DNA of 41,013 bases from Actinomycetota bacterium. Lineage in GTDB: Bacteria > Actinomycetota > Actinomycetes > S36-B12 > CAIYMF01. The translations under genes and the position numbers were made by a program. Position 1 is the stretch's first letter; each line of letters opens with the position of its first letter. Where the stretch lies: contig CANGPO010000017.1 in NCBI GenBank assembly GCA_947455705.1, positions 1-41,013 on the forward strand, given 5' to 3'. The notes beneath the pieces were generated by a model that was not told where the DNA came from, made no database searches, and saw only the letters and a list, made by a program, of their open reading frames with translations. Of the stretch, positions 40,342-41,013 are shown piece after piece.

Positions 40342-41013
40342 TTAATTCACTTGGTACTGAGAGATCATTCCAGCGGCGATGTGGTCGTTGACATGGCAGT
40401 GCATGAGCCACAGTCCGGGCGCGTCCGGCACCATGTTGAGGGTCTGCATTTCACCAGGCAGTTCCCCGAACATGTCCATGTTCATACCCATGCTGTTCGT
40501 CCACACATTGCCATGGACGTGCGGGGTGTGAAGATCGACCTCAGTTCCCATACTGAAGACGTACCAACGAACCTTCGTCTTCGCCTTCATCGCGGGCTTG
40601 GGGCCATTGGTGTAGACGTAGCCGTTGATGGCGTGCATGAGATTCGACTCCTCGAAGCCCGGATCTGCCTTCAGGTCAGCATTGGCCAAAGTTGCATCCG
40701 GTGTCATCGCAGCCATGTTTTGGTCGAGGTACAGACTCTTGTTCTCGTTCCATACCTGGTAGAGGTTGATGATCTCGCGATCAACATCGAGTGGGTGACC
40801 ATCAGCTGCCGCACAACCGGCCTTGGTGATGATCATCGGACCGATGAGTCCTGCGTAGGTGTCGCCAACCTGCGCGCGGATTGTCGGCCCCAGGATTCCA
40901 AGGTACGCATCCTCGACGGGACGTGGCTTCAATGTCGTGAACGTCGCGTCGGTGTACTCGCGGTACAGCGCCTTGGTGTAGGTACTACCGATTCGGCCCG
41001 CTCCAGAACCGAC
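40342..41013 (-). CDS. Multicopper oxidase, C-terminal part (5' end outside window)
   Basis: 224 residues are visible and the frame runs off the window edge. YTKALYREYTDATFTTLKPRPVEDAYLGILGPTIRAQVGDT is the domain start seen in ceruloplasmin/hephaestin-like bacterial oxidases. HTPHVHGN supplies trinuclear copper ligands. HCHVNDHIAAGM near the C-terminus is the type 1 site, with Cys, then His five residues on and Met five further. It is probably secreted and oxidises metal ions or phenolics with oxygen as acceptor. The substrate is unknown, and a start cannot be given. Confidence 0.92.
   Translation of the reverse strand, partial: VGSGAGRIGSTYTKALYREYTDATFTTLKPRPVEDAYLGILGPTIRAQVGDTYAGLIGPMIITKAGCAAADGHPLDVDREIINLYQVWNENKSLYLDQNMAAMTPDATLANADLKADPGFEESNLMHAINGYVYTNGPKPAMKAKTKVRWYVFSMGTEVDLHTPHVHGNVWTNSMGMNMDMFGELPGEMQTLNMVPDAPGLWLMHCHVNDHIAAGMISQYQVN

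Overview
The window looks like chromosomal DNA of a free-living actinomycete (class Actinomycetia, not a high-GC Streptomyces). Pointers are the type II fatty-acid block fasR-fabD-fabH-acpP-fabF-accD next to DUF3145, the homodimeric pyruvate dehydrogenase aceE beside DUF3052 and an AhpE-like peroxiredoxin, a fused RNase H/histidine phosphatase, a class A RNase P RNA of actinobacterial type, frequent GTG starts, and several genes whose start codon lies 7 nt after a TANNNT -10 box (leaderless transcripts). Base composition looks moderately GC-rich; I did not compute it. I see no mobile element, prophage, integrase or CRISPR array.

Layout. 1-1993: end of an unknown membrane protein, a Pr6Pr-like membrane protein and a flippase-like (LPG synthase TM) protein. 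2116-7737: a peptide/nickel-type ABC importer, with lipoprotein and two permeases on + converging on two ATPases on -. 7798-13374: a PPOX-fold protein, a PhoP-like two-component system, and a secreted FMN_bind protein with a ferric-reductase-like membrane flavoprotein that probably moves electrons out across the membrane; then a small unknown protein. 13673-21016: DUF3145, then the fatty-acid operon and its PucR-type regulator FasR. 21077-26536: pirin, aceE, DUF3052, peroxiredoxin, a four-CXXC zinc-ribbon protein and tRNA-Val(UAC) with a strong terminator. 26618-27468: an unknown protein, a RelE/ParE-type toxin and what looks like the tail of its antitoxin. 27450-31552: an NMT1/THI5-type ABC importer operon carrying a P-loop kinase and ending in a sulfurtransferase. 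31549-36181: YCII, thioredoxin, and a coupled operon of coiled-coil zinc ribbon, RNase H-phosphatase and GH76-like protein, then yaaA. 36297-41013: a secreted CAP protein, an RNB exonuclease, rnpB, a homocysteine methyltransferase family protein and the 3' part of a multicopper oxidase gene cut by the window end.

How parts work together. FasR probably activates the fab operon through a perfect palindrome (19781-19799) centred about 41 bp upstream of the inferred fabD start site. FabD loads malonate on AcpP, FabH starts and FabF extends chains, and AccD is the carboxyltransferase half of an acyl-CoA carboxylase; AceE lies in the same neighbourhood and feeds acetyl-CoA. The most unusual items are the FabD protein, which carries a C-terminal biotinyl/lipoyl-like domain with Arg where the carrier Lys would sit; the FasR-site architecture; an 8-bp tandem-repeat block between acpP and fabH; the importer operon with an embedded kinase; the apparently decapitated toxin-antitoxin pair; and a possible 5-codon leader ORF before the homocysteine methyltransferase gene.
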